A program made the translations under genes and the position numbers. Of a DNA stretch of 8,559 nt, positions 1 through 6,656 are shown piece after piece. Every line of letters starts with the position of its first letter. The stretch's first letter is position 1. The stretch covers positions 1 to 8,559 of the forward strand of contig CALADR010000404.1 of assembly GCA_937890845.1 (NCBI GenBank), read 5' to 3'. Origin of the DNA: an uncultured Bacteroidales bacterium (GTDB lineage Bacteria; Bacteroidota; Bacteroidia; Bacteroidales; UBA932). The notes under the pieces were generated by a model that was not told the origin of the DNA, made no database searches, and saw only the letters and a list, made by a program, of their open reading frames with translations.

Positions 1-1
1 C

Positions 2-352
2 GGATATCTTTTCCTTCGCGGACGTTCAAAATGTATGATTCTCGGTCCTTCAGGCCAGAATATATATCCGGAGGAAATCGAATGTGTTCTCAATACAATG
101 CCTTATGTTGTTGATTCATTGGTTATTGAGGAAGAGGGAGGACTTACTGCTCTCATATATCCGGACTTTCATCAGGGTGAACTTGACGGACTTACGAGAG
201 ATGCTCTTGAAAAGACTCTCAATGAGTCACTGGCAGGTGCGAATGCTGAACTTCCAAACTATGCCAGAATCAAGAAACTTGAAATTCTTCCAGAGGATTT
301 TGAGCGTACACCAAAGCGTAGCATAAAGCGTTATCTCTATCAGAGAAACTAA
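2..352 (+). CDS. AMP-forming long-chain acyl-CoA ligase, C-terminal part (5' end outside window)
   Basis: This is the last 116 residues of an ANL-superfamily adenylate-forming enzyme, which activates a fatty acid with ATP and then CoA. The frame is open to the left edge, so the gene starts outside the window; the ATG at 35 is internal. The visible part begins at the hinge between the large and small domains (GYLFLRGRSK, then MILGPSGQNIYPEEIE), which is diagnostic for long-chain acyl-CoA synthetases, and runs through the small C-terminal lid domain to TPKRSIKRYLYQRN and a TAA stop. In many relatives the lid ends with a G-K-I motif whose lysine contacts the adenylate; here that column appears to be Ser, with a Lys two residues later. 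The dCMP deaminase gene follows after 18 bp, so co-transcription is likely. The family is firm, but the chain-length preference cannot be read from this fragment. Confidence 0.88.
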   Translation, partial: GYLFLRGRSKCMILGPSGQNIYPEEIECVLNTMPYVVDSLVIEEEGGLTALIYPDFHQGELDGLTRDALEKTLNESLAGANAELPNYARIKKLEILPEDFERTPKRSIKRYLYQRN

Positions 353-370
353 GTTTTTTTATTTAGGACA

Positions 371-775
371 ATGGAAAAGTTTGACCACAGTTATTTGCAA
401 ATGGCTGCAATATGGGCACAGAATTCATATTGCAGGAGACGTCAGGTAGGGGCCCTTCTAGTGAAGGATAGAATGATTATTTCTGACGGCTACAACGGGA
501 CTCCATCAGGGTTTGAGAACAATTGCGAAGATGAGAATGGTGTAACTAAGCCGTATGTCCTGCATGCCGAGGCTAATGCTATTACCAAGGTGGCCAAGTC
601 CGGTAACAGCAGCAAAGGTGCTACATTGTATGTAACTGCTTCTCCTTGCCTTGAATGTGCAAAGCTTATCATTCAGGCGGGAATCAGCAGGGTGGTATAT
701 AAGGACGAATATCGTTTGACAGATGGAGTCGATTTGCTCAGAAGAGCCGGTGTTGAAGTTGAAAAGGTGGATTGA
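371..775 (+). CDS. dCMP deaminase (ComE-type cytidine/deoxycytidylate deaminase)
   Basis: This cytoplasmic zinc enzyme of 134 residues deaminates dCMP to dUMP, the precursor for thymidylate synthesis. The zinc and catalytic motifs are both present: HAE at residues 65-67 (zinc ligand His65, proton shuttle Glu67) and PCLEC at 92-96 (zinc ligands Cys93 and Cys96). The N-terminal part (WAQNSYCRRRQVGALLV, then DGYNGTPSGF) is typical of deoxycytidylate deaminases and ComEB proteins. Length is at the usual family size. The ATG at 371 gives a full-length protein; only a weak A/G-rich stretch (TTTAGGACA) precedes it, as is common in Bacteroidetes. The TGA stop overlaps the ATG of the S41 protease gene by one base, which implies translational coupling. 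A role in DNA uptake, as the ComE name might suggest, is not implied. Confidence 0.93.
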   Translation: MEKFDHSYLQMAAIWAQNSYCRRRQVGALLVKDRMIISDGYNGTPSGFENNCEDENGVTKPYVLHAEANAITKVAKSGNSSKGATLYVTASPCLECAKLIIQAGISRVVYKDEYRLTDGVDLLRRAGVEVEKVD

Positions 776-2352
776 TGGATAAAAACAGAACAAATATTCT
801 TTTTGTTGCACTCCTTGGCGTTGTCATAGGAGTGCTTGTTTCTGTTACTGCGACTAAGTATTATGTCGCTAACAAGAAGTTTGACGGAGATTATAACCGT
901 TGGCGCAAGTTGAATCTCATACTGGAACAGGTTCAAGCAAATTATGTTGATACGATTGACATGAAGAAGATGACAGATGCTGCTGTCGTTGCAGCATTAG
1001 CAGAGCTTGACCCTCATTCAGTTTATCTGCCTCCTGTTGATTTGAAGGAGTCGGAAACAGATCTGGCAGGAAATTTTGACGGAATAGGCATTCATGTTCC
1101 TAATGATACGGCTATAGTGCTTAGCGTAATTCCAGGAGGACCGTCAGAGAAGGCTGGACTTCTTCAGGGAGACAGGATCCTTAGGGTTCAGGAAAAGAAT
1201 ATTGCCGGTGTCAGGACACCACAGGACAGTATGGTGCGTCTTATGAAAGGGCCTTCAGGTTCCAAAGTTAAGATTGTAGTAAATCGTTCCGGAACTGAAA
1301 TTCCTTTTGAGATTACCAGAGGGAAGATACCTGTAAAATGTGTTGATGCGGCTTTTATGATTAATGATACTACTGGTTATGTAAGGCTGTCAAAGTTTAC
1401 GAGAACTACATTTGCGGAATTTTCTGAAGCCTCTGCCAGATTGCTTGAAAAAGGCATGCGCCATCTTGTTTTCGATATTAGAGGAAACACAGGAGGATAT
1501 TTTGACCAGGCATTTTTGCTTTGTAATGAATTTCTTGATAAGGGGTCACTGATAGTCTATATGCAGGGGCTTCACAGGGCAAGGCAGGATTTCAAAGCCG
1601 ACGGGCGTGGAAAGTTGCGTGACATAAGACTTTCTGTTCTGATAGATGAGTCTTCAGCTTCTTCAAGTGAGATTTTTGCAGGTGCCATTCAGGACAATGA
1701 CAGAGGTCTTATCCTTGGCCGCCGTTCATTCGGAAAAGGACTGGTACAGGAGCCTGTTAATTTTACTGATGGCTCAGGCATGAGGCTTACAGTAGCCCGT
1801 TTCTATACGCCTTCCGGGAGATGTATCCAGAAGCCATATTCGGACGGAGCCGGTTATGCCTATGATATTTATGAGCGTTTCAGGCACGGAGAGTTGACAG
1901 ATGCTGACAGTATCCAGGTCGATACGAGTAATGTACATTATACAGTTAAAGGAAGAAAAGTTTATGGCGGAGGTGGTATAGTTCCTGATATCTTTGTTCC
2001 AATGGATACTACCAGGGCCACAGATTTTTTCATTAAGTGTAACCGGAAGGCAACGCAAATGCGCTTTGCTTCAGCAATGTTTGACAAATATAAGTCAGAA
2101 CTTTCCTCCATCTCTGACTTTGAAAACCTTGGCAAATATCTTGATAGACTGGATATTGCATCACAGTTCCTGGATTTTGCTGCTGAAAAAGACAGTCTGG
2201 TTCCGGCTCCTGGTGAGTGGGCCAAGACAGAAAGTTATATGATGCCTCAGCTGAAAGCGTTGGTAGGACGTTATTCAAAATTGGACGATGAGGCATTTTA
2301 CAGGTTTTATCTGGCAATAGATGAAACTGTTTCAGCGGCAGTTTCTGACTGA
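775..2352 (+). CDS. S41 family carboxy-terminal-processing protease, membrane-anchored
   Basis: This is a 525-residue serine protease of the CtpA/Prc (tail-specific protease) family, expected to trim or degrade proteins at their C-termini in the periplasm. Residues 8-28 form one hydrophobic N-terminal anchor. A PDZ domain follows at about 99-180 (NFDGIGIHV, VIPGGPSEKAGLLQGDRIL), then the S41 core. By comparison with E. coli Tsp/Prc, the catalytic Ser/Lys dyad is Ser296 (in DESSASSSEIF) and Lys321 (in SFGKG), with Asp307 in the conserved AGAIQD; the spacings of 11 and 25 residues match. An extra C-terminal region of roughly 115 residues after VPDIFVP lacks an obvious domain. I chose the ATG at 775 (TGATG overlap with the deaminase stop) over an in-frame TTG at 772, which would only add one residue. 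A strong hairpin terminator follows the TGA stop. Confidence 0.95.
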   Translation: MDKNRTNILFVALLGVVIGVLVSVTATKYYVANKKFDGDYNRWRKLNLILEQVQANYVDTIDMKKMTDAAVVAALAELDPHSVYLPPVDLKESETDLAGNFDGIGIHVPNDTAIVLSVIPGGPSEKAGLLQGDRILRVQEKNIAGVRTPQDSMVRLMKGPSGSKVKIVVNRSGTEIPFEITRGKIPVKCVDAAFMINDTTGYVRLSKFTRTTFAEFSEASARLLEKGMRHLVFDIRGNTGGYFDQAFLLCNEFLDKGSLIVYMQGLHRARQDFKADGRGKLRDIRLSVLIDESSASSSEIFAGAIQDNDRGLILGRRSFGKGLVQEPVNFTDGSGMRLTVARFYTPSGRCIQKPYSDGAGYAYDIYERFRHGELTDADSIQVDTSNVHYTVKGRKVYGGGGIVPDIFVPMDTTRATDFFIKCNRKATQMRFASAMFDKYKSELSSISDFENLGKYLDRLDIASQFLDFAAEKDSLVPAPGEWAKTESYMMPQLKALVGRYSKLDDEAFYRFYLAIDETVSAAVSD

Positions 2353-2376
2353 CAGAGTCATAACGATAGGGTATAT

Positions 2377-2423
2377 AAAAAACAGCGGTTATACAGACTA
2401 TGAACTGTGTAACCGCCGTTTTT
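2377..2423. terminator. Bidirectional intrinsic terminator between converging genes
   Basis: A long inverted repeat pairs 2378-2396 with 2405-2423 around an 8-nt loop. The stem includes GCGGTTA opposite TAACCGC, with one mismatch (2384/2417) and one G-T wobble (2392/2409). It is flanked by an A run on the left and a T run on the right, so transcripts from either direction would end in U residues. It lies just after the S41 protease stop. The TAA stop of the opposing TonB-like gene (2422-2424) sits inside the base of the stem. Confidence 0.85.
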
Positions 2424-3192
2424 ATTGTGCTATGAATCTATATACTATTTCACCGGTCTGTCTCGCAGGTGCGGAAGGTGACATTGAAAATCTGGACAAT
2501 CTTGCTGCTCTGACTGCAAATTCTCTAAGACAACTGTCTTCGGAAGATACTTCGTCAAGCACTTTGGCGTTTTCTACACGGCCAGAAGGGTTTACAGTAA
2601 TTATTACTGTAACAGTTCCTCCTCCCATACATCTGTACGCAGGAATAGGCAGGTGACTCGCTTTTCGCCCATCCAGACTGTAGGAAAGTACTGAAGGTCC
2701 GGAATATTCTTTTTCTTTTCTTGAGTTATTGTTTTCTTTTCCGAGATCTACGGTTTCTTCTCTTGCATCTTCCTCTAATGCATGTTTCTGACCGTCTTTA
2801 AGCTGCTGAGCCAGTCTTTCTGCATCTTTGTACAGTGCATCCGCATCTGTATTCCTGTCATCTTTCAACTGTGCGCCAGCATTGACTGCTATGTTTTTTA
2901 CATTATCGTTCGATGCGCGTTCAAGAGGGATTTTGCCGCTAATCAAGTCATCAAGACGCTTGCTGATATGCTCTTTGAATTCTTTTTCCTTTATCTTTTC
3001 TTCTTCTGCTTCCTGAGCTGAAAAGTCAAGGACGAATGAGTTTGTCTTTCTTAGTTCGCTGCCAATCTGTGATATTGCCAAGACAATAATCACCGTGAGA
3101 TGTATAATCACGGTGATATATAGTCCGGCTTTATCTTCGCTGCTTACAAGTCTGAAGCGCCGTCGTATTTCTTTCCAGACACCTTTAAACAT
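2422..3192 (-). CDS. TonB-like energy transducer / TolA-like envelope protein
   Basis: A 256-residue protein with the architecture of a TonB-type envelope transducer. It has a basic cytoplasmic start (KEIRRRF), a single membrane anchor at about residues 22-42 (KAGLYITVIIHLTVIIVLAI), a long charged linker (residues 59-165, rich in E, K and D, probably partly coiled coil) and a compact C-terminal domain at about 166-256. The C-terminal domain has the pattern GGGTVTVIITVNPSGRV, a later AVRAARLSRF, and a final EIVYRF strand, as in TonB C-terminal domains of Bacteroidetes. TonB couples inner-membrane energy to outer-membrane transporters, but no exbB or exbD gene is adjacent and the linker lacks the Pro-rich repeat of classical TonB, so a TolA-like or structural role is possible. 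The ATG overlaps the uridine kinase stop by 8 bp, suggesting coupled translation. Family call is moderate; function is inference. Confidence 0.7.
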   Translation of the reverse strand: MFKGVWKEIRRRFRLVSSEDKAGLYITVIIHLTVIIVLAISQIGSELRKTNSFVLDFSAQEAEEEKIKEKEFKEHISKRLDDLISGKIPLERASNDNVKNIAVNAGAQLKDDRNTDADALYKDAERLAQQLKDGQKHALEEDAREETVDLGKENNNSRKEKEYSGPSVLSYSLDGRKASHLPIPAYRCMGGGTVTVIITVNPSGRVENAKVLDEVSSEDSCLREFAVRAARLSRFSMSPSAPARQTGEIVYRFIAQ

Positions 3193-3823
3193 TGTTATTC
3201 TGGCTTTCCCTGTCTGTGTTAAGAGATTTCTCTATTGTGGCAGAAATAACGTCGATTGCGACCTTATTGTGTCCTCCCTGCGGGATTATTATGTCAGCGT
3301 AGCGTTTGCTCGGTTCAATGAACTGGAGATACATAGGCTTGACGGTCTTAGTGTATCTTTCAATTACTGATTCAACTGTTTTTCCACGCTCAATTATATC
3401 CCTTGCCATTACGCGCATCAGCCTGTCATCGTCATCTGCATCAACAAATATTTTAATATCCATTTGCTCCCTCAGATGCTTGCATGTAAATATGAGGATA
3501 CCTTCTATTATTATCACTTCTGCCGGATCGACAGTAATTGTTTCAGTCTTGGATCTTGAGCAAGTTATATACGAATAAACAGGCTGCTCTATACTCTTTC
3601 CTTCCTTCAGTTCTTTCAAATGCCTGTTAAGCAATTCGAAATCTATCGAGTCAGGATGATCAAAATTAACTTTTTGTCTTTCTTCAGGGGGGAGATGGCT
3701 GGAATCCTTGTAGTATGAGTCCTGAGGAATCACAACAACTCTTTCCTTGAGTTGTTGTGTGATTGCTTTGACTACTGTTGTCTTTCCGGATCCGGAGCCT
3801 CCGGCAATCCCGATTATCAGCAT
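3185..3823 (-). CDS. udk: Uridine kinase (uridine/cytidine phosphorylation)
   Basis: This cytosolic pyrimidine-salvage enzyme of 212 residues phosphorylates uridine and cytidine to UMP and CMP. The Walker A loop GGSGSGKT is at residues 8-15. QDSYYKD at 34-40, NFDHPDSIDFELL at 53-65, EGILIF at 107-112 and RDIIERGKT at 141-149 match the uridine kinase family, and the length is normal (about 205-215). The last few residues (DRESQNNNV) are a low-conservation tail. The ATG at 3823 sits five residues before the first glycine motif (MLIIGIAGG), as expected for this P-loop fold. It lies 37 bp downstream of asnS and overlaps the next gene by 8 bp, so it belongs to the - strand cluster. dCMP deaminase on the + strand is also a pyrimidine enzyme, but the two are not in one operon. 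Confidence 0.96.
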   Translation of the reverse strand: MLIIGIAGGSGSGKTTVVKAITQQLKERVVVIPQDSYYKDSSHLPPEERQKVNFDHPDSIDFELLNRHLKELKEGKSIEQPVYSYITCSRSKTETITVDPAEVIIIEGILIFTCKHLREQMDIKIFVDADDDDRLMRVMARDIIERGKTVESVIERYTKTVKPMYLQFIEPSKRYADIIIPQGGHNKVAIDVISATIEKSLNTDRESQNNNV

Positions 3824-3860
3824 AACTGTCGTTGTTTATTTTCTGTTAGTATTGTTCTTA

Positions 3861-5255
3861 TTAGAATTCTGCGTTTTTCGGTGTCCTAGGAAATGGAATT
3901 ACATCCCTGATATTGCTCATACCTGTTACGAAAAGCAGAAGCCTTTCAAAGCCCAATCCAAATCCGCTATGAGGTGCAGTTCCAAACCTTCTAGTATCAA
4001 TGTACCAGTCCAGGTTATTCCTGCTCATTCCGAGTTCGTTTATTCTTGCCTCGAGTTTTTCAAGAGATGACTCTCTTTCGGAACCTCCGATTATTTCACC
4101 TATCTTAGGGAATAAGACATCCATACCGCGCACGGTTTTTCCGTCTTCGTTCTGTTTCATATAGAAAGCCTTTATCTCTTTAGGATAGTCAGTCATTATG
4201 ACAGGTTTCTTGAAATGTTTTTCAACAAGATACCTTTCGTGTTCGCTCTGAAGGTCAACTCCCCAGCTTACCGGATATTCGAATTTCTCTCCTGAAGCCT
4301 CAAGTATTTTGATTCCCTCAGTATATGGCAGTCTGACGAATTCTGTCTTTATAACGCTTTCAAGTCGTTCTATAAGTTCTTTGTCGAACATATCGTTAAG
4401 GAACTTTATATCGTCAGCGCAGTTATCCAGGGCATACTTTACAAGATATTTGATAAAGTCCTCGGCAAGGTTCATATTATCTTCAATCTCGTAGAATGCC
4501 ATTTCCGGTTCTACCATCCAGAATTCAGCCAGATGGCGGGGAGTGTTGGAGTTTTCCGCCCTGAATGTAGGACCGAATGTGTATATCTCTCCGAGAGCCA
4601 TTGCACCGAGTTCTCCTTCAAGCTGTCCGCTTACTGTGAGGCTTGTCTGCTTGCCGAAGAAGTCCTGGCTGTAGTCGATAAGGCCGTTTTCGTTTTTAGG
4701 CAAGTTCTCGAGGTCAAGAGTAGTTACCTGAAACATTTCTCCTGCACCTTCACAGTCTGATGCTGTAATAAGTGGAGTATGTAAATATACAAATCCTTTG
4801 TCATTAAAATATTTATGAATTGCAAAGGCCATTGCATGACGGATTCTCAAGACTGCTCCGAATGTATTTGTCCTAGGTCTCAGATGTGCAATTCCGCGTA
4901 GGAATTCCATTGAGTGTCCTTTTTTCTGAAGAGGATATGTATTTGGATCAGCCTCACCATACAAAGTGATTTCCTTTGCCTGTATCTCTACTGACTGCCC
5001 GCTGCCCTGAGACTCTACCAAGTCTCCGCAAACTCCAATGCAAGCTCCTGTCGTAATCTTTTTCATCAAAGCATCGTCAAAAGATGCAAGATCTACGACA
5101 ATCTGTATATTGTTTATTGTGGAACCGTCATTGAGCGCGATGAATGATACGTTCTTGTTACCTCTTTTAGTTCTTACCCAACCTTTAGCAAGTACGGGAA
5201 TGCCCGGTTCTTTTTTGAGCAGTTCCTTGACTTTTGTTCTGATGACTGTTGCCAT
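3861..5255 (-). CDS. asnS: Asparaginyl-tRNA synthetase
   Basis: A class IIb aminoacyl-tRNA synthetase of 464 residues that charges tRNA-Asn directly with asparagine. The N-terminal OB-fold anticodon-binding domain spans about residues 15-100 (VLAKGWVRTKRGNKNVSFIALNDGS). The class II motifs follow: motif 1 around 145-165 (KGFVYLHTPLIT), motif 2 around 230-252 (FRAENSNTPRHLAEFWMVEPE, with the ATP/adenylate-binding Arg232) and motif 3 around 430-440 (GFGLGFERLLLF). The C-terminus DVIPFPRTPKNAEF is typical of AsnRS; AspRS lacks this ending, and AENSNT in motif 2 also favours AsnRS. Length is at the family norm and nothing is missing. It starts at the ATG at 5255, 24 bp downstream of the phosphatase stop, with no clear promoter in that gap. 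Confidence 0.97.
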   Translation of the reverse strand: MATVIRTKVKELLKKEPGIPVLAKGWVRTKRGNKNVSFIALNDGSTINNIQIVVDLASFDDALMKKITTGACIGVCGDLVESQGSGQSVEIQAKEITLYGEADPNTYPLQKKGHSMEFLRGIAHLRPRTNTFGAVLRIRHAMAFAIHKYFNDKGFVYLHTPLITASDCEGAGEMFQVTTLDLENLPKNENGLIDYSQDFFGKQTSLTVSGQLEGELGAMALGEIYTFGPTFRAENSNTPRHLAEFWMVEPEMAFYEIEDNMNLAEDFIKYLVKYALDNCADDIKFLNDMFDKELIERLESVIKTEFVRLPYTEGIKILEASGEKFEYPVSWGVDLQSEHERYLVEKHFKKPVIMTDYPKEIKAFYMKQNEDGKTVRGMDVLFPKIGEIIGGSERESSLEKLEARINELGMSRNNLDWYIDTRRFGTAPHSGFGLGFERLLLFVTGMSNIRDVIPFPRTPKNAEF

Positions 5256-5279
5256 ATTTATTTAGTTTTAAATTTTGTC

Positions 5280-6515
5280 TTATTCTCCAAGAATATATTT
5301 GCTTATATCTGTATTGTCAATTCTTCCGGCAAACTTTTCTGCGCCTTTTCCTATTGCATAAACTGGAACAGGTCCTCCGGCATGCCCTTTCGTCGCCCAT
5401 CCTATGTTTGCATCGTCATTAAGGACGGCATTTTCTTTATCATTGAGCCTTTTCTCTTTTGCATTTTCGATGATATTCCACTTGATAGATGCCCCGCGCT
5501 TTGAGTCATCAAAGCCTCCAAGTGTCGCACCTCCTGTTTCGTGGTCTGCAGTCACTATAATGAGAGTTTCATCGGGATATTTTGTGTAGAAATCATATGC
5601 TATGCTTACAGCTTTATCAAACTCTATGATATCTTTTACCATTCCGTAAGTCCTGTTCGCATGAGATTTCCAGTCTATTTCCCCTCCTTCGCACATTATG
5701 AAGAATGGCTCGCTTCCGTTTCCGAGAAAGTCGAGGCACATTTCTGTCATCTCAGATAATGAGCAGTTTTTATTACTATTATTCTCACTGCTATAGTCAC
5801 TTGCGTTTTTGTCTTTTGAGCCAGGCTGGCAGTATATTATCTGTTGTGCGTCTTTTTTCTTCGCTTCATATTCTTCTTTTCCGAAGCAAATAGTACTTCC
5901 ATTGTCTGTGAGGTATCCGGTAATGGCTTGCTTTCCGCCGTCTTCTCCATAATAATCAAGGAATCCGTTACCTCCGAAAAACTCATATTCTGTTTCAGGG
6001 ATTGTTTTGGAAATATTGTAGTAATCGTTTCTGTTTTTATTATGTGCGTAGAAGGCGGCAGGCGTCGCGTGATTAATCGGTACAGACGTTATGATACCGA
6101 TTTTGTAACTGTCTTTCTTGAGTTTTTCAGATATATTTTCTGCCGGATTTCCCTGTGGGTCGACACCAAGGTATTTGTTATTGGTTTTGATTCCGCATGA
6201 TATAGCTGTTCCTGCAGCTGAAGAGCATGTTATATGCTTGTTGGCAGAGTATGTGTCTGCCGCTCCCAGTACTGGAAACTTTGTAAATGTAAGCTGCTCT
6301 CCTCCTATTTTTCCTGCTTTATATGAAAGATAGGATTCTGCCAGGCTTACATTTGTGCTTCCCATTCCGTCCCCAATGAACAGAAAGATGTATTTTGGTC
6401 TGCTGTATTCCTCTTCGTTTACAGTGCAGCAGGAAACAGGCATTAACAAAGATGCGGCAAGTACCAGCAGTACTGCAATGGGGAGTAACTTTGATTTTAG
6501 TTCTCTTGTTTTCAT
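5280..6515 (-). CDS. Alkaline phosphatase, predicted lipoprotein, His/Trp metal-site type
   Basis: A 411-residue alkaline phosphatase that releases phosphate from monoesters outside the cytoplasm. Residues 1-28 are a signal peptide ending in MPVSCC, so Cys29 or Cys30 is probably lipidated. By comparison with E. coli PhoA, the nucleophile is Ser98 (in HITCSSAAGTA). The metal ligands are Asp49 (IGDGMG), Asp281 and His285 (EIDWKSH), Asp324 and His325 (TADHETGG) and His378 (GHAGG), with Glu276 and Thr151 at the third site; the phosphate-binding Arg is Arg162. All key residues are present. At the positions of E. coli Asp153 and Lys328 the protein has His149 and Trp282, the pair known from the Thermotoga maritima enzyme and linked to cobalt preference. 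It heads the - strand cluster, and a putative promoter element lies 20 bp upstream. The physiological substrate is unknown. Confidence 0.94.
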   Translation of the reverse strand: MKTRELKSKLLPIAVLLVLAASLLMPVSCCTVNEEEYSRPKYIFLFIGDGMGSTNVSLAESYLSYKAGKIGGEQLTFTKFPVLGAADTYSANKHITCSSAAGTAISCGIKTNNKYLGVDPQGNPAENISEKLKKDSYKIGIITSVPINHATPAAFYAHNKNRNDYYNISKTIPETEYEFFGGNGFLDYYGEDGGKQAITGYLTDNGSTICFGKEEYEAKKKDAQQIIYCQPGSKDKNASDYSSENNSNKNCSLSEMTEMCLDFLGNGSEPFFIMCEGGEIDWKSHANRTYGMVKDIIEFDKAVSIAYDFYTKYPDETLIIVTADHETGGATLGGFDDSKRGASIKWNIIENAKEKRLNDKENAVLNDDANIGWATKGHAGGPVPVYAIGKGAEKFAGRIDNTDISKYILGE

Positions 6516-6535
6516 CTATAAGTCGTTTAATCTGG

Positions 6536-6543
6536 CAAATTTA
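6536..6543 (-). promoter_or_regulatory. Candidate Bacteroidetes -7 promoter element upstream of alkaline phosphatase
   Basis: Read on the - strand the sequence is TAAATTTG, a full match to the Bacteroides -7 consensus TAnnTTTG. It ends 20 bp before the phosphatase ATG, which would leave a leader of roughly 14 nt. No good TTTG/TTG -33 element is seen at the usual 19-21 bp upstream; that stretch is A/T-rich (6544-6565). The region is AT-rich, so a chance match is possible. Confidence 0.4.
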
Positions 6544-6612
6544 CTCTTTTTATTTTAAAAATGCCCTATTTGTTTTATTCAAATTATCTTTGTCACTGAA
6601 ACTTAACAAAAC

Positions 6613-6655
6613 AAAAAAGGGTAACCATGTCTTGAATACTGGTTACCCTTTTTTT
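6613..6655. terminator. Palindromic intrinsic terminator that is the 5' exon of the intron
   Basis: A perfect 15-bp inverted repeat pairs 6613-6627 (AAAAAAGGGTAACCA) with 6640-6654 around a 12-nt loop, and a T run follows on the + strand. The A run on the left makes it work for - strand transcripts too. No + strand gene ends just before it: the alkaline phosphatase gene starts at 6515 and points away. It may therefore terminate a - strand gene that lies beyond the intron. Group IIC introns are known to insert just after such hairpins, and the intron starts at 6657. Confidence 0.85.
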
Positions 6656-6656
6656 A

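Noticed and set aside
772..774. TTG start for the S41 protease
   Set aside because: An ATG follows directly at 775 and overlaps the deaminase stop in the common TGATG arrangement; TTG would add a single residue only.
3747..5265. Open frames on the + strand opposite udk and asnS (for example 3747-4070, 4533-4760 and 5038-5265)
   Set aside because: They are antisense to well-conserved genes and their translations show no domains.
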